This document shows, in pieces, positions 63,231 to 64,000 of a stretch of 64,000 nucleotides of DNA. The notes below the pieces were generated by a model. The model saw only the letters and a list, made by a program, of their open reading frames with translations. It searched no databases and was not told the origin of the DNA. Each line of letters starts with the position of its first letter. Position 1 is the stretch's first letter. The stretch is from Pardosa pseudoannulata. Its lineage: Eukaryota; Arthropoda; Arachnida; Araneae; Lycosidae. The stretch lies in NCBI GenBank assembly GCA_032207245.1, contig CM063506.1, forward strand, positions 36,374,742-36,438,741, read 5' to 3'. A program made the position numbers and the translations under genes.

Positions 63231-64000
63231 TTAGTTTAAGTTTTTTTTTTGCCATCAAAAAAATAGATTATGAAGTCATTATAAGAAGATAATCAGAGAA
63301 ATTTTAAGTTATTCATGCAACTAATTGAACGTAGTCACTAAACTAATACGAAAAGTTATGCTTTGTTAGACTATTTACGAAAAACTCATAGTAGGTGTTT
63401 AGACACTAGAGATACATAAAACTACACGTTAAAAAAATCTGCTTATTTGGCTTAAATAATAATTTTACTCATTAAAACTCATGAATAGATTTTTCAAATT
63501 TTTAGGATTAATCATGGATGGTTTTATGTATTTACGTTAAATACCCAAAGCAGAAGAGGAATACTCGAATGCAAATAATTTTTAGAATGTGCTCATATAT
63601 CTGAATCGGACGTGTAATCCAAAACTAGAAAAGAAATATTCATGGGTGAGAAAAAATCTCAAGTAACATCTTTTCACTTTTTATCTGTCTCTTCTCCTTT
63701 CGAAATCTCATCTACATGTTATTTCCGTAATCCAAGCTTATTTCCGATCTCGTAACTTGCCTGTTCTGCAGCCACAATTGAAACACTGGCACGTACCATT
63801 AAAAGTAAATATATTTTTAGTTGTATTTTGAGGGAAATACGATGAAACTCTTCAATACAGTGGCTTTAGATATGTTACAGAATTTCTTACATGGGAGATA
63901 TTAAGTATGCTAAATAGAATTATAATTCATATTTTATAGATTCGCATAAAGATTTTTGTTTTTCATTAGTAATATTTATAACTTTTAAACTTTGAGAATA
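63231..64000. other. AT-rich DNA, nothing recognised
   Basis: Single-copy-looking sequence after the array. No open frame or terminal repeat seen. Confidence 0.45.

Overview
The window is eukaryotic, strongly AT-rich and mostly non-coding. Its density of TTAA-target (piggyBac-type) and Tc1-type DNA transposons, very long (TA)n microsatellites and a multicopy amidated-neuropeptide gene point to an animal, most likely an arthropod; a chelicerate such as a spider is my guess, by inference only. I see no bacterial features, CRISPR array, rRNA or intact tRNA.

The one convincing host gene lies on the minus strand between 46,822 and about 35,427. It encodes a very large neuropeptide precursor. Coding exon 1 (46,807-46,699) gives a start codon and signal peptide and ends at a GT donor in phase 1. 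An intron of about 6.8 kb follows. Coding exon 2 (39,923-35,479) begins after a TTTCAG acceptor in the matching phase and runs unbroken to the stop, giving a predicted 1,517-residue protein. I count 52 amidation-competent peptides, each ending FGKR, FGKK or FGRR, in two related series (…MSF-amide, 24 copies; …LHF/MHF-amide, 28 copies), plus two decayed copies. I do not recognise the family. A 5' UTR intron probably lies upstream.

Layout: 1-5.4 kb is unannotated DNA with a 7 x 76 bp tandem array joined to a tRNA-like SINE. A dead Tc1 element is at 5.42-6.62 kb, diverged duplications with (TA)n at 6.7-8.7 kb, an internally deleted piggyBac element at 9.33-10.23 kb, and TTAA-flanked MITEs at 10.7, 15.8 and 20.3 kb. 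Tandem arrays occupy 16.9-19.1 kb. A cluster of palindromic MITEs, with a second element nested in one of them, lies at 23.7-25.6 kb. A duplicated block at 27.1-30.6 kb contains two identical 69-bp exon-like segments. A 3 x 640 bp array is at 31.2-33.1 kb, and two MITEs and a piggyBac fragment at 33.1-35.0 kb. The neuropeptide gene spans 35.4-46.8 kb; its intron holds a seven-unit tandem array, a solo LTR with 5-bp target duplication and another piggyBac remnant. Unannotated DNA and small repeats follow to 53.7 kb. The rest, to 63.2 kb, is a satellite-like array with a very recent 2.67-kb tandem duplication and several (TA)n tracts.

Coordinates of repeats and element ends were read by eye and can be off by a few bases. 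No homology search was possible.
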